Shown here piece after piece: positions 1 to 10,370 of a stretch of DNA of 64,000 nucleotides; within the stretch, counting starts at the first letter, position 1, and every line of letters starts with the position of its first letter. The position numbers and the translations under genes are program-made. Origin of the DNA: Methylobacterium mesophilicum (lineage in GTDB: Bacteria; Pseudomonadota; Alphaproteobacteria; Rhizobiales; Beijerinckiaceae); contig NZ_BPQU01000004.1 in NCBI RefSeq assembly GCF_022179445.1, forward strand, positions 211,744 to 275,743, read 5' to 3'. The notes beneath the pieces are model-generated. The model saw only the letters and a list, made by a program, of their open reading frames with translations. It was not told the origin of the DNA and did no database searches.

Positions 1-2
1 AC

Positions 3-401
3 CGGGCGCTCGCCTTCTACGTCGACGCGTTCGGCCTGAAGGAAGTCCGCCGCGTCGAGAACGAGAAGGGCCGCTTTACCTTGGTCTTCCTGGCCGCCCC
101 CGGGGATGTCGAGCGGGCCCAGGCGACCAAGTCGCCGCTGGTCGAACTGACCTACAACTGGGACCCGGAGACCTATACCGGCGGCCGCAACTTCGGGCAC
201 TTAGCCTACCAGGTCGACGACATCTACGCGTTCTGCGCCCAGCTCCAGGACAAGGGCGTGACCATCAGCCGTCCGCCCCGCGACGGCCACATGGCCTTCG
301 TGAAGTCGCCGGACGGCATCTCAATCGAGATCCTGCAGAAGGGCGGCGCCAAGGAGCCGCAGGAGCCGTGGACGTCGATGGAGAACACCGGCAGCTGGTA
401 A
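3..401 (+). CDS. gloA: Lactoylglutathione lyase (glyoxalase I), 5' partial
   Basis: The open frame enters from the left edge and gives 132 residues, so the N-terminus lies outside the window. The visible protein begins with RALAFYVDAFGL, the start of a vicinal-oxygen-chelate fold, and continues with GHLAYQVDDI and the end motif DGISIEIL. In glyoxalase I the His of the GHLAY-type strand and the Glu of the IEIL strand are metal ligands, and both are present. The enzyme isomerises the methylglyoxal-glutathione hemithioacetal to S-lactoylglutathione in the cytosol. The next gene on this strand is rnpB, which has its own promoter. Assignment is confident; the true start cannot be seen. Confidence 0.9.
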   Translation, partial: RALAFYVDAFGLKEVRRVENEKGRFTLVFLAAPGDVERAQATKSPLVELTYNWDPETYTGGRNFGHLAYQVDDIYAFCAQLQDKGVTISRPPRDGHMAFVKSPDGISIEILQKGGAKEPQEPWTSMENTGSW

Positions 402-415
402 TCCACCCGCGACTC

Positions 416-444
416 TTGACCCGGACGGCGGCGCGGGCGCATCT
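416..444 (+). promoter_or_regulatory. Candidate sigma-70-type promoter of rnpB
   Basis: TTGACC at 416-421 is followed, after 17 bases, by GCATCT at 439-444. This puts the predicted transcription start about seven bases downstream at 451, exactly where the P1 helix of RNase P RNA begins. The -10 hexamer is weak, but the agreement in position supports the call. Confidence 0.55.
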
Positions 445-450
445 GCCCGC

Positions 451-851
<401 letters not shown>

Positions 852-1256
852 AACTCCCCCCGGACCCGTGCGCCGCGGCGATCGCGCGGTAGCTCTACAG
901 GCTCCGCGACGCGCAAAATTCGCGCCCGGCAAAAACCTTCGGTTAACCGTACCGGGGTCAGATCGGTCGGCTCGCCAGCGCCAGGCTCGCGCGTTGACGA
1001 TCCTCCGAGGCCCATGATACCCGGCATCCTCCCGTCAACGGCGTGTATCGGATCGCCGGGCGTAACCTGCACAGGTGCAGGTCCCGTCCGTGCGCGGCGT
1101 TTCGCGCGCTCCGCATCCGGTGCCGTTCCCGTCACGCGCGCCGCGCTCGCGCGGCCCGGCACAGGGCACCATGAGACGCACGAGCCGCATCCGCGCCGGA
1201 CTCTCCGGATCGCGCCGAACCCCCGACTGTCCCCGCACCGGCCCGGCGAGGCGCGC
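852..1256. other. Intergenic leader between rnpB and rsmH; mraZ absent
   Basis: About 400 bases separate RNase P RNA from rsmH and hold no convincing gene. The transcription/division regulator gene mraZ, which often opens the dcw cluster, is not seen on either strand. A possible promoter is TTGACG at 994-999 with GATACC at 1016-1021 (16-base spacer), which would give a 5' leader of about 230 nt before the rsmH start. The open frame running into rsmH from 1014 is Arg/Pro/Ser-rich noise and was not used. Confidence 0.5.
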
Positions 1257-2324
1257 ATGATCCGGCGCCGCCCCCCGGCCGAGACGGCGTCCGCGCACCG
1301 CGACGGCCCCGCCGCCTCCGGCCAGCCCCACGTGCCGGTGCTGCTCGCCGAAGTCGTCGAGTCGCTCAAGCTCGACGGCGGCGTCGCCGTCGACGGCACC
1401 TTCGGAGCCGGCGGCTACACCCGCGCTCTGCTGGCGGCCGATCCGACGCTTAAGGTGATCGGCATCGACCGCGACCCGCGGGCGATCGCCGGCGGGCAGG
1501 CCCTGGTCTGCGAGGCCGGCGGGCGCCTGCGCCTCGTCCCGGGCCGGTTCGGCGACCTCGACGCGCTGCTTACCGAGGCCGGCGAAGGCCAGGTCGCCGG
1601 CATCGTGCTCGATATCGGCGTCTCGTCGATGCAGCTCGACACCCCGGAGCGGGGCTTCTCGTTCCGCAGCGACGGGCCCCTCGACATGCGCATGGGCGGC
1701 GACGGCCCCAGCGCTGCGGACCTCGTGAACGAGGCCGACGAGACCGTGCTGGCCGACATCATCTATCATTACGGCGAGGAGCGGCGCTCGCGGGCCGTGG
1801 CCCGGACCATCCACGAGGCCCGCCGCCGCGGCCCGATCGAGACCACCGCCCAGCTCGCCGAGTTGGTCGCCGGCGTGGTCTGGGTCGAGCCCGGCAGCCA
1901 CATCCATCCCGCGACCCGGACCTTCCAGGGCCTGCGGATCGCCGTGAACGACGAGCTCGGCGAGCTGGTCCGCGCGCTCCACGCAGCCGAGCGGGTCCTG
2001 GCCCCGGGCGGACGGCTCGCCGTGGTGACGTTCCATTCGCTGGAAGACCGGATCGTCAAGCAGTTCTTCGCCGCCCGCAGCGGTCGCGCCGCCCAGGGCT
2101 CGCGCCACCTGCCGGGCGGCCAAGCCGAGACGATCCGCAGCTTCCGCCTCGTCACCAAGGGTCCGGTCCTGCCGGGCGAGGCCGAGATCGCCCGCAACCC
2201 GCGCGCCCGCTCGGCCAAGCTGCGGGCCGCGGAGCGCACCGAATCCGACCTGCCCGAACCGCTCGCGGCGCTCCACGCGCTCGCGAGCCTGCCAGACACC
2301 GCCCGCGGGGGCCATCGCCGATGA
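1257..2324 (+). CDS. rsmH: 16S rRNA (cytosine1402-N4)-methyltransferase
   Basis: RsmH (MraW) methylates N4 of C1402 in 16S rRNA using S-adenosylmethionine. The 355-residue product has [10 protein letters not shown] at 24-33, the SAM-binding glycine loop [11 protein letters not shown] at 45-55, the family segment [10 protein letters not shown], and FHSLEDR at 259-265. The ATG at 1257 is chosen because the preceding codons do not look like protein and the conserved region begins about 23 residues later. The gene opens the dcw cluster and its stop overlaps the ftsL start as ATGA, implying translational coupling. Length and motifs are normal for the family. Confidence 0.95.
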   Translation: MIRRRPPAETASAHRDGPAASGQPHVPVLLAEVVESLKLDGGVAVDGTFGAGGYTRALLAADPTLKVIGIDRDPRAIAGGQALVCEAGGRLRLVPGRFGDLDALLTEAGEGQVAGIVLDIGVSSMQLDTPERGFSFRSDGPLDMRMGGDGPSAADLVNEADETVLADIIYHYGEERRSRAVARTIHEARRRGPIETTAQLAELVAGVVWVEPGSHIHPATRTFQGLRIAVNDELGELVRALHAAERVLAPGGRLAVVTFHSLEDRIVKQFFAARSGRAAQGSRHLPGGQAETIRSFRLVTKGPVLPGEAEIARNPRARSAKLRAAERTESDLPEPLAALHALASLPDTARGGHRR

Positions 2325-2734
2325 TCCGCCTGCTGAACCTCCTGGCGGTCGCCGGCCTCGTGGCCTCGGCGATCTACGCCTACTCGATCAAGTACGACAC
2401 GCTTTACCAGGGCGGTCAGGTCTCGAAGCTGCAGACCGCCCTGCACAAGGAGCGGCAGGCGATCGCGGTGCTGCGCGCCGAGTGGCAGCTCCTGACCCGG
2501 CCGGACCGGCTGCAGGCGGCGGTGGACAAGCACCTCGCGCTGGAGCCGATCGGCACTAGCCACCTGGCCCGCCTGTCGGACCTGCCCGCCCGCCCCGAGC
2601 GCGGCGACGAGATCGGCCGGCTGCTCGCCGCAACCGCGACTCCCAAGGACAAGGGCGGGATCGAGCCGCGCACCACCGGCTCGATCACCCGCACCGTCAC
2701 CACGACCCGCACCCCGAATACCGCTTCGAGGTAA
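2321..2734 (+). CDS. ftsL: Cell division protein FtsL
   Basis: FtsL is a small bitopic inner-membrane protein that joins FtsQ and FtsB and activates FtsWI at the septum. The 137-residue product has a hydrophobic segment near residues 4-22 right at the N-terminus, then a heptad-like periplasmic helix (about 33-63) in which leucines recur, and a Thr/Arg-rich disordered tail. Sequence conservation in FtsL is poor, so the call rests on membrane topology, size and its position between rsmH and ftsI, which is the invariable dcw position. It overlaps rsmH by four bases. Confidence 0.88.
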   Translation: MIRLLNLLAVAGLVASAIYAYSIKYDTLYQGGQVSKLQTALHKERQAIAVLRAEWQLLTRPDRLQAAVDKHLALEPIGTSHLARLSDLPARPERGDEIGRLLAATATPKDKGGIEPRTTGSITRTVTTTRTPNTASR

Positions 2735-2740
2735 TCATCC

Positions 2741-4651
2741 GTGTCCGAAGACGCCGACCAGATCAGAGACGCGGCAGCCGAGGCGCAGATCTCGGAACAC
2801 CCTGTCCCGGAGCCCGACGCACCGGCGCACGATGCGCCGCACTTCGCCGTGTCGGAGCAGGATGCGGCGGCGCTCGAGGCCGCCGCCCGGGCGCTGCACC
2901 CGGACATGCGTGCCGCCCGCGCCAAGGCGTTCGTGCGGAGCATGTTCCGGCTCGCCATCGAGCGCTCGCACATGCGCGTCGCCCTGGTCGGGCTGGTGTT
3001 CGTCGCGGTGTTCGGGACGATCTCGGCCAAGCTGCTGATGATGGCGGTGTTCGGCGATCCGCCCAGCCAGGAGCACCGGGTCGCGGCCGCATCCTCGACG
3101 GCGTTCCGGCCCGACATCGTCGACCGCAACGGCGAGATCCTGGCCACCGACATCCGCACCGTCTCGGTCTTCGCCGAGCCCGGCAACATCTACGACAAGG
3201 ACGAGGCGGTGGAGCTGCTCACCGCGGTCCTGCCGGAACTCAATGCCTCCGAGCTGCGCGCCAAGCTGTCCTCGCGCAAGGACAAGAAGGGCGCGGGCTT
3301 CGTCTGGGTGAAGCGCGAGCTGACGCCCAAGCAACAGGCCGAGGTCCACCGGCTCGGCATCCCGGGCATCGGCTTCCTGCCGGACCACAAGCGGGTCTAC
3401 CCGAACGGCGTCGCCGCCGCCCACATCCTGGGCGCGACCAACCTCGACGGCGTCGGCATCGCCGGCATGGAGAAGTACATCGACTCGACCGGCCTCCAGG
3501 CGCTCAACAGCTTCGGGCTGGTCAGCAAGCAGGCAGACCTGAAGCCGGTGCAGCTCTCCATCGATCTGCGCGCCCAGTTCGCCGTGCGCGACGAGCTGGC
3601 CTGGGGCATCGACCACTTCAAGGCCAAGGCCGGCGCCTCGATGATCCTCGACGTCAAGACCGGTGAGGTCATCGCCCTGGTGTCGATGCCGGACTTCGAT
3701 CCGAACGACCCGAAGGACGCGCTCTCGCCCGACCGGATCAACCGCATGAATGTCGGCGTCTACGAGATGGGCTCGACCTTCAAGGCGATGACGCTGGCCA
3801 TGGCGCTGGATTCCGGCAAGTACAACGTCAACTCGACCTTCGACACCCGCGGCGGCGTGCTGAACTGGGGCCGGCAGAAGATCCACGAGTATCACGGCAC
3901 CAACCGGGTCATCACCATGCCGGAAGTGTTCACGCACTCGTCGAACATCGGCTCGGCCAAGATGGCGCTCGGCGTCGGCGTGCCCGGCCACAAGGCCTTC
4001 CTGAAGAAGATGGGTCTGCTCGACCGGCTGCGCACGGAGCTGCCCGAGAGCGCGGCCCCGATCGTCCCGTCGCGCTGGACCGAGATCAACACCATCACGA
4101 TCGCGTTCGGCCACGGCATCGCGGTGGCGCCGATCCAGGCCGCGGCCGCTGTGGCGGCGATCGCCAACGGCGGCGACCTGATCACCCCGACCTTCCTGAA
4201 GGCGGCGCCCGACGACAAGGCCCGCGCCACGCACGTCCTCTCCGGTCAGACCTCCGAGGCGATGCGCTACATCATGCGCCTCAACGCGGCGGAGGGCTCT
4301 GCCAAGAAGGCGGCGGTCCCGTACTATTTCGTGGGCGGCAAGACCGGCACGGCCGAGAAGGTGATCGGCGGGCGCTACATCCACAACCGCCTGTTCACCA
4401 CCTTCATGGCGGCGGCGCCGATGAACGACCCGAAGTACCTGTTCATCACCATCATGGACGAGCCGCAGGGCCTTCCGGAATCGGGCGGCTACGCCACGGC
4501 TGCGTGGAACTCGGGCGTCGTCACCGGCAAGGTGATCGAGCGGGTCGCCCCGATCCTGGGCCTGCCGCCGCAATTCGAGCCGCCGGTGCGACCGTTCCCC
4601 CAGATGGTCAAGCTCAACGCCTACCACGTCAACCAGTTGGGCGGCCCGTGA
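2741..4651 (+). CDS. ftsI: Septal peptidoglycan transpeptidase FtsI (PBP3)
   Basis: FtsI is the class B penicillin-binding protein that cross-links septal peptidoglycan with the glycosyltransferase FtsW. The 636-residue product has a longer than usual acidic cytoplasmic N-terminus (about 75 residues), one transmembrane helix at about 79-100, a pedestal domain, and the transpeptidase triad motifs STFK at 345-348 (nucleophile Ser345), SSN at 400-402 and KTG at 534-536. The start is a GTG seven bases after ftsL stops. Its stop overlaps murE (GTGA). All catalytic residues are present. Confidence 0.96.
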   Translation: MSEDADQIRDAAAEAQISEHPVPEPDAPAHDAPHFAVSEQDAAALEAAARALHPDMRAARAKAFVRSMFRLAIERSHMRVALVGLVFVAVFGTISAKLLMMAVFGDPPSQEHRVAAASSTAFRPDIVDRNGEILATDIRTVSVFAEPGNIYDKDEAVELLTAVLPELNASELRAKLSSRKDKKGAGFVWVKRELTPKQQAEVHRLGIPGIGFLPDHKRVYPNGVAAAHILGATNLDGVGIAGMEKYIDSTGLQALNSFGLVSKQADLKPVQLSIDLRAQFAVRDELAWGIDHFKAKAGASMILDVKTGEVIALVSMPDFDPNDPKDALSPDRINRMNVGVYEMGSTFKAMTLAMALDSGKYNVNSTFDTRGGVLNWGRQKIHEYHGTNRVITMPEVFTHSSNIGSAKMALGVGVPGHKAFLKKMGLLDRLRTELPESAAPIVPSRWTEINTITIAFGHGIAVAPIQAAAAVAAIANGGDLITPTFLKAAPDDKARATHVLSGQTSEAMRYIMRLNAAEGSAKKAAVPYYFVGGKTGTAEKVIGGRYIHNRLFTTFMAAAPMNDPKYLFITIMDEPQGLPESGGYATAAWNSGVVTGKVIERVAPILGLPPQFEPPVRPFPQMVKLNAYHVNQLGGP

Positions 4652-6108
4652 ACGCGCGCCTCGCCGAGCTCTTCCCGGAGGCCGCCGGCCCGGCCGCCGA
4701 CCTGACCGTGTCGGCGTTGACCGCCGACAGCCGGCAGGTCGTGCCGGGCGGCGTGTTCGTCGCGGTGCCCGGCACCCAGGCGGACGGCCGCCTGTTCGCC
4801 GCCCAGGCCGCCGGACGCGGCGCCGTCGCGGTGGCCGGGGAGGGCGAGCGCCCAGCCGACCTACCCGAGGCGGTGGCGTGGATCGCAGTTCCGGATGCCC
4901 GCCGGGCCTTGGCCCTCGCCGCAGCCCGGCTCGCCGGAGCGCAGCCCGGGGCCGTGGTCGCGGTCACCGGCACGGCTGGAAAAAGCTCGGTCGCCGATTT
5001 CGTGCGCCAGATCCTGGCCCGGCTCGGTCGTGACGCCGCGAGCCTCGGCACCGTCGGGATCGTCACCAACCGTGGCGCCGAATACGGCTCGCTCACGACT
5101 CCCGACCCGGTGACGCTGCACCAGACCCTGGCGCGCCTCGCCCGGGAGGGCGTGACCGAGCTCGCCATGGAGGCGTCCTCCCACGGGATCGAGCAGCGCC
5201 GCCTCGACGGCGTGCGTCTCGTGGCAGCCGGCTTCACCAATCTCGGCCGCGACCACCTCGATTACCACGCTAGCATCGAGGAATACCTCGCGGCCAAGCT
5301 GCGCCTGTTCACGGAGTTGCTGCCCGCAGGCTGCCCGGCGATCGTCAACATCGACGGCGCCTATGCCGACCGGGTGATCGCGGCGGCAGAGGGCGCCGGG
5401 CGGCCGGTCCGCACGGTCGGACGGTCGGGCACGGACATCCGCCTCGTCTCAGCGAGGACCGAGGGCTTCGCCCAGGCCGTCACGCTCCTGCATGGAAACG
5501 TGACGCGCACGGTGCGTCTTCCCCTCGTCGGCGACTTCCAGGTCGAGAACGCCCTGGTGGCGGCCGGCCTGGCGCTCGCGACCCCGGCCGGCGCCGCAGA
5601 TCCGGGCGGCGTGTTCGCGGCCCTCGACCACCTCACCGGCGTGCCCGGCCGGATGGAGCGGATCGGTGAGGCGCGGGGCGGCCTGTGCCTGGTCGACTAC
5701 GCCCACAAGCCCGAGGCGCTGGAGAGCGTGCTGACCGCGCTGCGCCCGTTCGCGTCCGGCCGGCTGGTCGTGGTGTTCGGCTGCGGCGGCGACCGCGATC
5801 GGGGCAAGCGCCCGCTGATGGGGGCTATCGCCGAGCGCCTGGCGGATGTTGTGTTCGTCACCGACGACAATCCCCGCACGGAGGAACCCCAAGCGATCCG
5901 GCGGGCGATCCTGGCGGCAGCGCCCAACGCGGAAGAAATCGGCGACCGGGCCGAGGCGATTGGCTCGGCCGTGCGGCGACTCGGCCCCGGCGACGTGCTG
6001 GTCGTGGCCGGCAAAGGCCATGAAACCGGCCAGATCGTGGGAGATCGGACGCTGCCGTTCTCTGACCATGAGGTCCTGCGCGCCGCCATCGCCGGGGCCG
6101 CACGTTGA
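4648..6108 (+). CDS. murE: UDP-MurNAc-tripeptide synthetase MurE (meso-DAP adding)
   Basis: MurE is the cytosolic ATP-dependent ligase that adds the third stem residue to UDP-MurNAc-L-Ala-D-Glu. The 486-residue protein shows the ATP loop GTAGKS at 108-113, MEASSHGI, and DNPR at 407-410, the motif that selects meso-diaminopimelate rather than lysine, so the wall is of the DAP type. The GTG at 4648 overlaps the ftsI stop by four bases; an upstream in-frame start inside ftsI was rejected because its codons only read ftsI out of frame. It is followed 31 bases later by murF. Confidence 0.96.
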   Translation: MNARLAELFPEAAGPAADLTVSALTADSRQVVPGGVFVAVPGTQADGRLFAAQAAGRGAVAVAGEGERPADLPEAVAWIAVPDARRALALAAARLAGAQPGAVVAVTGTAGKSSVADFVRQILARLGRDAASLGTVGIVTNRGAEYGSLTTPDPVTLHQTLARLAREGVTELAMEASSHGIEQRRLDGVRLVAAGFTNLGRDHLDYHASIEEYLAAKLRLFTELLPAGCPAIVNIDGAYADRVIAAAEGAGRPVRTVGRSGTDIRLVSARTEGFAQAVTLLHGNVTRTVRLPLVGDFQVENALVAAGLALATPAGAADPGGVFAALDHLTGVPGRMERIGEARGGLCLVDYAHKPEALESVLTALRPFASGRLVVVFGCGGDRDRGKRPLMGAIAERLADVVFVTDDNPRTEEPQAIRRAILAAAPNAEEIGDRAEAIGSAVRRLGPGDVLVVAGKGHETGQIVGDRTLPFSDHEVLRAAIAGAAR

Positions 6109-6139
6109 TGGCGCGGCCGGATGGTGACCGGGGGCTGAC

Positions 6140-7591
6140 ATGACCGCACTCTGGACCCGTGACGAGCTCGAAGCCGCCACCGGCGGACGCCTGATCGGCG
6201 CAGACCGCCCGATCGGCGGCGCGTCGATCGACACCCGCACGCTGCAGCTGGGCGACCTGTTCTTCGCCATCAAGGGAGAGGCGCGCGACGGCCACGACTT
6301 CGTCGCGAGCGCCCTCGGGCGCGGCGCCGCCGCCGCCGTGGTCAGCGAGGCCCGCGCCGAGGATCTGGCCGCCCACGGCCCCGTGCTGGCGGTCCCGGAT
6401 TCAGGGGCCGACCCGGTCCTGACCGCGATGACCCGCCTGGGCGAAGCCGCCCGGGCGCGCACCGACGCACAGATCGTGGCGGTGACCGGCTCGGTCGGCA
6501 AGACCGGGACCAAGGAGGCCCTGCGCCACGTCCTGGCCGGGCAGGGCGACACCCACGCCTCGGCGGCCTCCTACAACAACCATTGGGGCGTGCCCCTGAC
6601 GCTCGCCCGGATGCCGCGCACCACGCGCTACGGCGTGTTCGAGATCGGCATGAACCACCCGGCCGAGATCGTGCCGCTGACCGCGCAGGTCCGGCCCGAC
6701 ATCGCGCTGATCACCACGGTCGAGCCGGTGCATGTCGAGCATTTCGCCTCGGTCTCGGCCATCGCGGACGCCAAGGGCGAGATCTTCTCCGGCGTGGAAC
6801 CCGGCGGCGTGGCGATCATCAACCGGGACAGCGCGCATTACGACCGCCTGGTCGCCCATGCGAGCGCGTCGCGGGCCGGCCGGATCGTCAGCTTCGGCGA
6901 GCATCCGGAAGCCGACGTGCGGGCGCAGAAAATCGTGCTGCGCCCCGACCTGTCGGTGGTCGACGCCGTCGTGATGGGGCAGCCCGTCACTTACAAGCTG
7001 GGCACCGCCGGGCGGCATGCGGCGCTGAACTCGCTGGGCGTGATGGCGGTGGTCCACGCGCTGGGGGCCGATCTCGCCGAGGCGGCCCTGGCGCTGGCGG
7101 GTTTGAGTCCGCCGGTCGGGCGCGGCGAGCGCACCGCCCTCGAGATCGACGGCGGCACCGCCTACCTGGTCGACGAGAGCTACAACGCCAACCCGGCCTC
7201 GGTCCGGGCCGCGATCGCGACGCTCGCCGGCATCGAGACCGGCCCGCGCGGCCGCCGCATCGCGGTGCTGGGCGACATGCTGGAACTCGGCGCGGCCTCC
7301 CCCGACCTGCATCGCGGCCTCGTCGAGGCGATCGAGGCCGCTCGGATCGACCTGGTCTTCGCCTCCGGGCCGCTGATGCGCCACCTGTTCGAGGCGTTGC
7401 CGGTGAGCCGCCGCGGCGGCGTCGCCGACACCGCCGCCGACCTGATCGAGCCGCTGACCCGCAACCTGCGGTCCGGCGACGCCGTGATGGTCAAGGGATC
7501 GAACGGCAGCCGCATGGGGCGGATTGTCGATGTGCTGAAAGCCCGCTACGCGGTCGACCCGGCGCGGCGCGGAATGGCCGCCGCCCCGTGA
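6140..7591 (+). CDS. murF: UDP-MurNAc-tripeptide--D-alanyl-D-alanine ligase MurF
   Basis: MurF adds the D-Ala-D-Ala dipeptide (made by Ddl, also encoded here) to finish UDP-MurNAc-pentapeptide. The 483-residue product has the Mur ligase layout: an N-terminal substrate domain with DTRTLQLGDLFFA, the ATP loop GSVGKT at 117-122, SYNNHWGVPLTL, the central EIGMNHPAEI segment, and the C-terminal domain with DESYNANPASV. The start is an ATG after a spaced GGGGGCTGAC. It lies between murE and mraY in the usual dcw order. Confidence 0.95.
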   Translation: MTALWTRDELEAATGGRLIGADRPIGGASIDTRTLQLGDLFFAIKGEARDGHDFVASALGRGAAAAVVSEARAEDLAAHGPVLAVPDSGADPVLTAMTRLGEAARARTDAQIVAVTGSVGKTGTKEALRHVLAGQGDTHASAASYNNHWGVPLTLARMPRTTRYGVFEIGMNHPAEIVPLTAQVRPDIALITTVEPVHVEHFASVSAIADAKGEIFSGVEPGGVAIINRDSAHYDRLVAHASASRAGRIVSFGEHPEADVRAQKIVLRPDLSVVDAVVMGQPVTYKLGTAGRHAALNSLGVMAVVHALGADLAEAALALAGLSPPVGRGERTALEIDGGTAYLVDESYNANPASVRAAIATLAGIETGPRGRRIAVLGDMLELGAASPDLHRGLVEAIEAARIDLVFASGPLMRHLFEALPVSRRGGVADTAADLIEPLTRNLRSGDAVMVKGSNGSRMGRIVDVLKARYAVDPARRGMAAAP

Positions 7592-7691
7592 TCCGGACCT
7601 GATCCGCCCCATGATCGGCACGCCCGAGCGTTCGCGACGATCGGTGCCGCCCCCCGAAACCCGCGCCTGAACAAAGGGGCCGAGCGCCCGG

Positions 7692-8777
7692 ATGCTGTAC
7701 CTTCTCTCGGAACTGAGCGGCACGTTCTCGCCGCTCAACGTCTTCCGCTACATCACCTTCCGCACCGGCGGCGCGCTGTTCACGGCGGGCCTGTTCGTGT
7801 TCTGGTTCGGGCCGTGGATCATCTCCCTGCTGCGCCTGCGCCAGGGCAAGGGCCAGCCGATCCGCGAGGACGGTCCCCAGACCCACCTGCTGACCAAGCG
7901 CGGTACGCCGACCATGGGCGGGCTGATGATCCTGGCGGGCGCCATCGTGGCGATCCTGCTCTGGGCCAATCCGCGCAATCACTACGTGTGGGTGACCCTA
8001 ACCGTGACCCTGGGCTTCGGGGCGATCGGCTTCTACGACGACTACCTCAAGGTGACGAAGCAGTCCCACAAGGGCTTTTCCGGCAAGTTCCGGCTGTCCC
8101 TGGAAGCGATGATCGCCATCGCGGCCTGCACGATCGTCTCGGTCTATTCACCGGCCGCCCTGCAGAACCAGCTCGCCTTTCCGGTGTTCAAGGACGCGCT
8201 GCTGAACCTCGGCTGGTTCTACGCCCTGTTCGGAGCCTTCGTGATCGTCGGCGCCGGCAACGCCGTGAACATGACCGACGGCCTCGACGGTCTGGCGATC
8301 GTGCCGGTGATGATCGCGTGCGGCACGTTCGGGATCATCGCGTATCTCGTCGGCAACTCGTTCACCGCGAGCTACCTCCAGGTGAACTACGTCCGCGACA
8401 GCGGCGAACTCGCGGTCGTCTGCGGCGCGGTGATCGGAGCCGGCCTCGGCTTCCTGTGGTTCAACGCGCCGCCCGCCCAGATCTTCATGGGCGACACCGG
8501 CTCGCTGGCGCTGGGCGGCCTGCTCGGCACCATCGCGGTGGCGACCAAGCATGAGATCGTCTTGGCCATCGTCGGCGGCCTGTTCGTCCTGGAGATGATG
8601 TCGGTGATCATCCAGGTCGCGTCGTTCAAGCTCACCGGCAAGCGCGTCTTCCGGATGGCGCCGATACACCACCATTTCGAGCAGAAGGGCTGGAAGGAGC
8701 CGCAGGTCGTGATCCGGTTCTGGATCATCGCGGTCATCCTGGCGCTCGCGGGCCTCGCGACCCTGAAGCTGCGCTGA
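7692..8777 (+). CDS. mraY: Phospho-MurNAc-pentapeptide transferase MraY
   Basis: MraY transfers phospho-MurNAc-pentapeptide to undecaprenyl phosphate, making lipid I at the inner membrane. The 361-residue protein is strongly hydrophobic with about ten membrane helices. It carries the catalytic aspartate pair GFYDDYLK (Asp116/117), the [10 protein letters not shown] loop (193-202), [12 protein letters not shown], and the APIHHHFE motif (323-330) near the C-terminus. It follows murF after 100 bases that hold no gene. Length and motifs match the family. Confidence 0.97.
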   Translation: MLYLLSELSGTFSPLNVFRYITFRTGGALFTAGLFVFWFGPWIISLLRLRQGKGQPIREDGPQTHLLTKRGTPTMGGLMILAGAIVAILLWANPRNHYVWVTLTVTLGFGAIGFYDDYLKVTKQSHKGFSGKFRLSLEAMIAIAACTIVSVYSPAALQNQLAFPVFKDALLNLGWFYALFGAFVIVGAGNAVNMTDGLDGLAIVPVMIACGTFGIIAYLVGNSFTASYLQVNYVRDSGELAVVCGAVIGAGLGFLWFNAPPAQIFMGDTGSLALGGLLGTIAVATKHEIVLAIVGGLFVLEMMSVIIQVASFKLTGKRVFRMAPIHHHFEQKGWKEPQVVIRFWIIAVILALAGLATLKLR

Positions 8778-8806
8778 GAAACTGTGCTAGACTATGTATC
8801 ACTACG

Positions 8807-8955
8807 GCCGATCCCAATCGGGCCCTCATCCTGAGGTGCGGCCGCGAAGCGGGCGCCTCGAAGGAGCCCTCCAGCCGGCCGCGTGACCCCTGGAGGGCTC
8901 CTTCGAGGCCCGCTGGCGCAGGCACCTCAGGATGAGGGGGTTGGGTGGGATCGGC
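8807..8955. repeat. Long palindromic intergenic repeat (family A)
   Basis: Nested inverted repeats fill most of the mraY-murD gap. GCCGATCCCAA at 8807-8817 faces TTGGGTGGGATCGGC at 8941-8955; CCTCATCCTGAGGTGC (from 8824) faces GCACCTCAGGATGAGG; and GCCTCGAAGGAGCCCTCCAG faces CTGGAGGGCTCCTTCGAGG. The whole could fold as one cruciform or RNA hairpin of about 150 nt. Elements with CCTCATCCTGAGG arms are common between genes in Methylobacterium and relatives. It may end or slow transcription within the cluster. Confidence 0.85.
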
Positions 8956-8983
8956 GATGTTCCCACGTTGAATTGAGTTTCCC

Positions 8984-10354
8984 ATGACACCCGTCACCGT
9001 CTTCGCGGGCCAGAAGGTCGCCCTGTTCGGGCTCGGCGGATCGGGGCTGGCCACGGCCAATGCGCTGAAGGCCGGCGGCGCTGAAGTCGTTGCCTGGGAC
9101 GACAATGCCGACAGCGTTGCGCGTGCGCGTGCGCAGGATGCGGGCATCGGCACGCAGGATCTGCGGGACTCCGACTGGTCCGGCTTTAAGGCCCTGGTGC
9201 TCAGCCCCGGCGTGCCGCTCACTCATCCGGAGCCGCACTGGACCGTCCGGCTCGCCCGCGAGGCCGGAGTCGAGATCGTCGGCGACATCGAGCTGTTCTG
9301 CCGGGAGCGCCGGGCGCTGGCGCCCGAAGCGCCGTTCGTGGCGATCACCGGCACCAACGGCAAGTCGACCACCACGGCGCTGATCGCCCACGTGCTCGCC
9401 CAGGCCGGGCGCGACGTGCAGATGGGCGGCAACATCGGCACCGCGATCCTGTCGCTGGCGCCGCCGGATGCCGGCCGCGTCCACGTGATCGAGATGTCGT
9501 CGTTCCAGATCGACCTGACCCCGGGCCTCGACCCGACGGTGGGCGTGCTGATGAACATCACGCCGGACCATCTCGACCGCCACGGCACCATGGAGCAGTA
9601 CGCCGCCATCAAGGAGCGCCTGATCGCCGGCGCCGGGCTGGCGGTGGTCGGGATCGACGACGGCCCGAGCCGGGCGATCGCCGAGCGGCGCGCCGGTGAC
9701 CTCGTGCGGGTCCACGTACCCACCGGGGACGCGCTCTGCGCCGACGCCGTGACGGTGCGCGACGGCATCGTCCGCGACCCCGACGGGACAGCGCTCGCCG
9801 ACGTCAACGGCATCGGCTCGCTGCGCGGCGCCCACAACTGGCAGAACGCCGCCGTGGCGGTGGCGGTCGCCCGAGCCCTCGGCCTCACCGGCGAAGAAAT
9901 CCGGGCCGGCCTGTCCTCGTTCCCGGGGCTGCCGCACCGGATGGAGCAGGTCGGGCGACGCGGCGCCGTGCTGTTCGTCAACGATTCCAAGGCGACCAAC
10001 GCGGATTCCACCGAGAAGGCGCTGACCGCCTTCAGGGACATCCACTGGATCCTGGGCGGCAAGGCCAAGGAGGGCGGGATCTTCCCATTGGTGCCGTATT
10101 TCCAGCGGGTCGCCCACGCCTACCTGATCGGCGCGGCCTCGGACGCCTTCGCGGCCACCCTGGAGGGCGTCGTGCCCTACACGCGCTGCGAGACCCTCGA
10201 CGTCGCGGTCCCCAAGGCCGCCGAGAACGCCGCCGCCTCGGGCGCCCCGGAGCCGGTGGTGCTGCTCTCGCCGGCCTGCGCCTCCTACGACCAGTTCCGC
10301 AATTTCGAGATCCGCGGCGACCGGTTCCGGGAACTGGTGCAGGCGCTGCCCTGA
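8984..10354 (+). CDS. murD: UDP-MurNAc-L-alanine--D-glutamate ligase MurD
   Basis: MurD adds D-glutamate to UDP-MurNAc-L-Ala in the cytosol. The 456-residue protein starts with a Rossmann-like substrate domain ([17 protein letters not shown]), has the ATP loop GTNGKST at 123-129, the [20 protein letters not shown] segment, and the C-terminal domain with [11 protein letters not shown] and [11 protein letters not shown]. The ATG at 8984 is just downstream of the palindromic repeat. In an uninterrupted dcw cluster ftsW would follow; here an opposite-strand chemoreceptor gene intervenes, so transcription from the murD side probably does not carry cleanly into ftsW. Confidence 0.96.
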   Translation: MTPVTVFAGQKVALFGLGGSGLATANALKAGGAEVVAWDDNADSVARARAQDAGIGTQDLRDSDWSGFKALVLSPGVPLTHPEPHWTVRLAREAGVEIVGDIELFCRERRALAPEAPFVAITGTNGKSTTTALIAHVLAQAGRDVQMGGNIGTAILSLAPPDAGRVHVIEMSSFQIDLTPGLDPTVGVLMNITPDHLDRHGTMEQYAAIKERLIAGAGLAVVGIDDGPSRAIAERRAGDLVRVHVPTGDALCADAVTVRDGIVRDPDGTALADVNGIGSLRGAHNWQNAAVAVAVARALGLTGEEIRAGLSSFPGLPHRMEQVGRRGAVLFVNDSKATNADSTEKALTAFRDIHWILGGKAKEGGIFPLVPYFQRVAHAYLIGAASDAFAATLEGVVPYTRCETLDVAVPKAAENAAASGAPEPVVLLSPACASYDQFRNFEIRGDRFRELVQALP

Positions 10355-10370
10355 GGGCTTCGGTCTTCAG

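Noticed and set aside
2735..4627. Long open frame opposite ftsI
   Set aside because: High GC codons leave antisense frames open; the product is Arg/Asp/His-rich with no family likeness, and ftsI is certain.
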